Shown: piece by piece, positions 14,588 to 16,175 of the stretch
Position numbering within the stretch: position 1 is the first letter of the stretch
How the letters are laid out: each line of letters begins with the position of its first letter
Assembly: GCA_001247695.2 (NCBI GenBank)
Contig: LGRX02015263.1
Coordinates: 1-16,175, forward strand
From: Cymbomonas tetramitiformis
Taxonomy: Eukaryota; Chlorophyta; Pyramimonadophyceae; Pyramimonadales; Pyramimonadaceae
Length of the DNA stretch: 16,175 nucleotides
Reading direction: 5' to 3'
The notes under the pieces: generated by a model
The model's input: only the letters and a program-made list of their open reading frames with translations
What the model was told of the DNA's origin: nothing
Databases searched by the model: none
Translations under genes and position numbers: made by a program

Positions 14588-15274
14588 CTATCTAATAACG
14601 CACGCAAATCGATACGTACAGTGAGGGGGGGTGAAGGTTAGGCGCTGAGGGGTGAGGGGCAGGGAGAATTTAGAAGGAATAAGAGAGGCATACCTCGAGC
14701 GCTCTTGCAGGGCGCGTGCTACCCACGCTCATCAGTCCTCGCGCCGGAGCAACCCCCTGAAAATACAAAAAAAAAGACAGTATCAGTTTGTGCATGCACT
14801 TTTTTGGGAAAGGTTTAATGCGCGATCAAGAACACATTAACCTAGAGCGGATAACCTAAATACATTCAAGTACCTCAATGAAAGCTATGCAACAAACAAA
14901 GGCATATGTAGATAAAAAATATGCTAACGGCTTTCAAGCCTAGATTGTAGGCCGCAAGGAGGGCGCCACGCCCGAGCGCTAGAACCTCAAGGGATCTAAC
15001 CCCCTTACCTCCAGCGCTGTACCTTCAGGCCCACAGTGTACAGCGCGCCCATGCAGGGCAACCCCGCGTGGGCCCCTTATCGTGTTTCCCTGCCCCAAAA
15101 CCATAAAGCAAGGATTCTCAAAAAACGTGAAAACAAACTTACCAAATCAAAGAGCGAGCAATTCCCCACCCAGTCCACACGCAATACGTACGCGCGTGAG
15201 CTATCCGGTCCCTTCTTAGAAGAAAAAGAAAGACTAACCTGCTCGAGTTTCTGACGCTTTTGTAGGTTATCCAT
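14588..15274 (-). CDS. Four-exon gene encoding a small hypothetical protein (110 residues)
   Basis: Splice signals and frame agree well. Exon 1 is 15143-15274 (ATG at 15272-15274; starts MDNLQKRQKLEQ), intron 1 15090-15142 (GTAAGT...GGGGCAG), exon 2 15009-15089, intron 2 14757-15008 (GTAAGG...pyrimidine tract TTTTTTTTTGTATTTTCAG), exon 3 14694-14756, intron 3 14645-14693 (GTATGC...CCCCTCAG), exon 4 14588-14644 ending at TAG. All three introns are phase 0, and all exon lengths are multiples of three. The product has a short charged N-terminal helix, then Gly/Arg-rich sequence; exons 2 and 3 contain GVALHGRAV...TALE and GVAPARGLM...RALE and may be related. No family is recognised. A spliced non-coding RNA is the alternative, but chance retention of an open frame over three junctions is unlikely. 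The AT-rich stretch at 15275-15297 may hold the promoter. Confidence 0.62.
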
Positions 15275-15302
15275 ATTTTTAAAAATAATTAAAATATCCC
15301 GT

Positions 15303-15347
15303 AGGAAGAAGAGTTTTCAAACTCTCCCAGGTCAAACTCTTCTTCCT
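15303..15347. repeat. Perfect 14-bp inverted repeat upstream of the four-exon gene
   Basis: AGGAAGAAGAGTTT (15303-15316) and AAACTCTTCTTCCT (15334-15347) are exact reverse complements around a 17-base spacer that itself contains CAAACTCT. It lies about 30 bp upstream of the ATG, so it could be a protein-binding dyad or a 5' UTR structure. Confidence 0.75.
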
Positions 15348-15615
15348 TAGAGCGAAGACTGCCAAATTTCCGAAAAACCGTTCGAATGTAAGTAACCTTT
15401 CCTCTTGTCATCAGTCATATTGTCATATTGTCGCGACAAGTACGCGTTCAAAGACGTTCTCGCAATTTATACCCCTCGGCATGGCTTTCTCAGAAATTAT
15501 ATTCAGCGTTCCCTACTCGCTTAGGCCCTCTCAAAATTTATACACACTTTTTAGGCTCTCGATGTTAGATTCTCGCCATCATTTTCAGACTTCAGCGGTT
15601 TCCACAGGGCAAACC
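15348..15615. other. AT-rich spacer, no gene seen
   Basis: No credible frame. Contains GTCATATT twice in tandem (about 15412-15428) and a perfect 12-bp palindrome TTGTCGCGACAA at 15428-15439. Confidence 0.5.
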
Positions 15616-15671
15616 AGCCCCTAAAAGCCCCTAAATCCTATTTACCCAGGATTTAGGGGCTTTTAGGGGCT
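15616..15671. repeat. Perfect 24-bp inverted repeat with TTTTAGGGGC motifs, 8-base loop
   Basis: Arms at 15616-15639 and 15648-15671 are exact reverse complements around ATTTACCC. Each arm holds two tandem CCCCTAAA-type motifs (right arm: ATTTAGGGGCTTTTAGGGGC), and imperfect TTTTTAGGGA and TTTTTAG strings continue to about 15718. The motif resembles TTTAGGG-type telomere repeats but is not an array. Confidence 0.9.
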
Positions 15672-15729
15672 TCAATGAATTTTTAGGGAACTTTAGGAAT
15701 TTTTAGTGTTTTTTAGTCAGAATCCTTGT

Positions 15730-16175
15730 TCAGAAGTGTGGTGGAGAGGTGGATGGCGTAGTACGGGCCTGCGTGTCGGCTGATGGTGTTGGTGAGTTGG
15801 CTATGGTTGCGAGGTGATTGAGGCTGAGAGGTGGCTGCGGCTGCGAGGTGACGAGGTGGCTGTGGTTGTGGAGCCTCAGACGTGGGTGTTGGCAGACGAC
15901 GTCGGTCTGCGGTGCGCGGCTGAGTGCATGAGGGATGACGGCGTAGTTCTCGACGTACAGGTATGCTGAGATATAGATGTGCGCGCTGGCAGAAGACGTC
16001 GGTCTACGATGTGCGGCTGAGTGTGTGGGTGATGATGGGGAGGTTTTTGATGTAGGTGAAATGCGGCTGCTGAGGTGGTTTCGATGTAGGTCTCGATGTG
16101 GGTGAGACACGGCTGCTGAGGTGGTTTCGGTGTAGTTCTCAATGTGGGTGAGCCACGGCTGCTGAGGTGGTTTCG
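15730..16175. repeat. Degenerate GGTGGCTG-rich minisatellite region running off the window
   Basis: GGCTGCTGAGGTGGTTTCG recurs at 16065, 16111 and 16157 (46-bp period). Further left, a unit starting GGCAGACGACGTCGGTCT recurs at 15891 and 15988 with several changes. Minus-strand frames through it are Ser/Thr/His/Pro-rich and look like by-products of the repeat rather than genes. Confidence 0.8.

Noticed and set aside
14650..15060. tRNA or 5S rRNA gene in the GC-rich patches around 14700 and 15000
   Set aside because: No cloverleaf with a T-loop GTTCRA motif could be found; the patches are exons 2 and 3 of the spliced gene.
15730..16142. Minus-strand Ser/Thr/His/Pro-rich frames at the right edge
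   Set aside because: They follow the 46-bp and 97-bp repeats and have no domain; probably not genes.

Overview
This window looks like nuclear DNA from a eukaryote. The support is short GT-AG introns that keep a frame open (14588-15274, minus), a eukaryotic-type protein kinase, a fragment that reads like the L1 linker of a eukaryotic Argonaute, a Ty1/copia-type LTR with an initiator-Met tRNA primer site, and extensive satellite DNA. Several long frames lack an in-frame ATG at their 5' end, which fits missing or spliced first exons. Few and short introns, repeat islands and gene-dense stretches would suit an alga (perhaps red), but I cannot name the organism from sequence alone.

Layout. 1-1720: GC-rich DNA with one long minus-strand frame carrying a 48-residue duplication and an Arg-rich tail. 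1686-2640: remnants of a plus-strand coiled-coil gene broken by frame changes and stops. 2890-3611: a small inverted repeat, a GGT microsatellite, and a minus-oriented copia-type LTR with primer-binding site but no visible gag or pol. 3704-7041: three or four unrecognised minus-strand frames. The main one (6689 to 4679) joins a helical N-terminus, Pro/Ser/Arg repeats and an acidic/basic C-terminal half across one intron or frameshift. 7042-7620: AT-rich spacer with short repeats. 7621-8940: isochorismatase-fold protein lacking the usual catalytic lysine. 9144-10262: intact Ser/Thr-type kinase.

10446-14486 is repeat territory: a 100-bp satellite split by a 344-bp insertion, a 124/127-bp minisatellite with two alternating unit types, the 100-bp unit again, then a 598-bp satellite in about 2.7 copies that has amplified an Argonaute-like fragment. 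14588-15274 is a four-exon minus-strand gene pointing at that satellite, followed by strong hairpins and, at the right edge, more minisatellites.

Almost all credible genes lie on the minus strand; the Argonaute-like fragment and the coiled-coil remnant are on the plus strand. The most notable points are the amplified Argonaute-like fragment with an antisense-oriented spliced gene next to it, and a perfect 221-bp duplication that gives two unrelated genes the same stop codon and 3' flank, one copy lying in an apparent insertion within the satellite.
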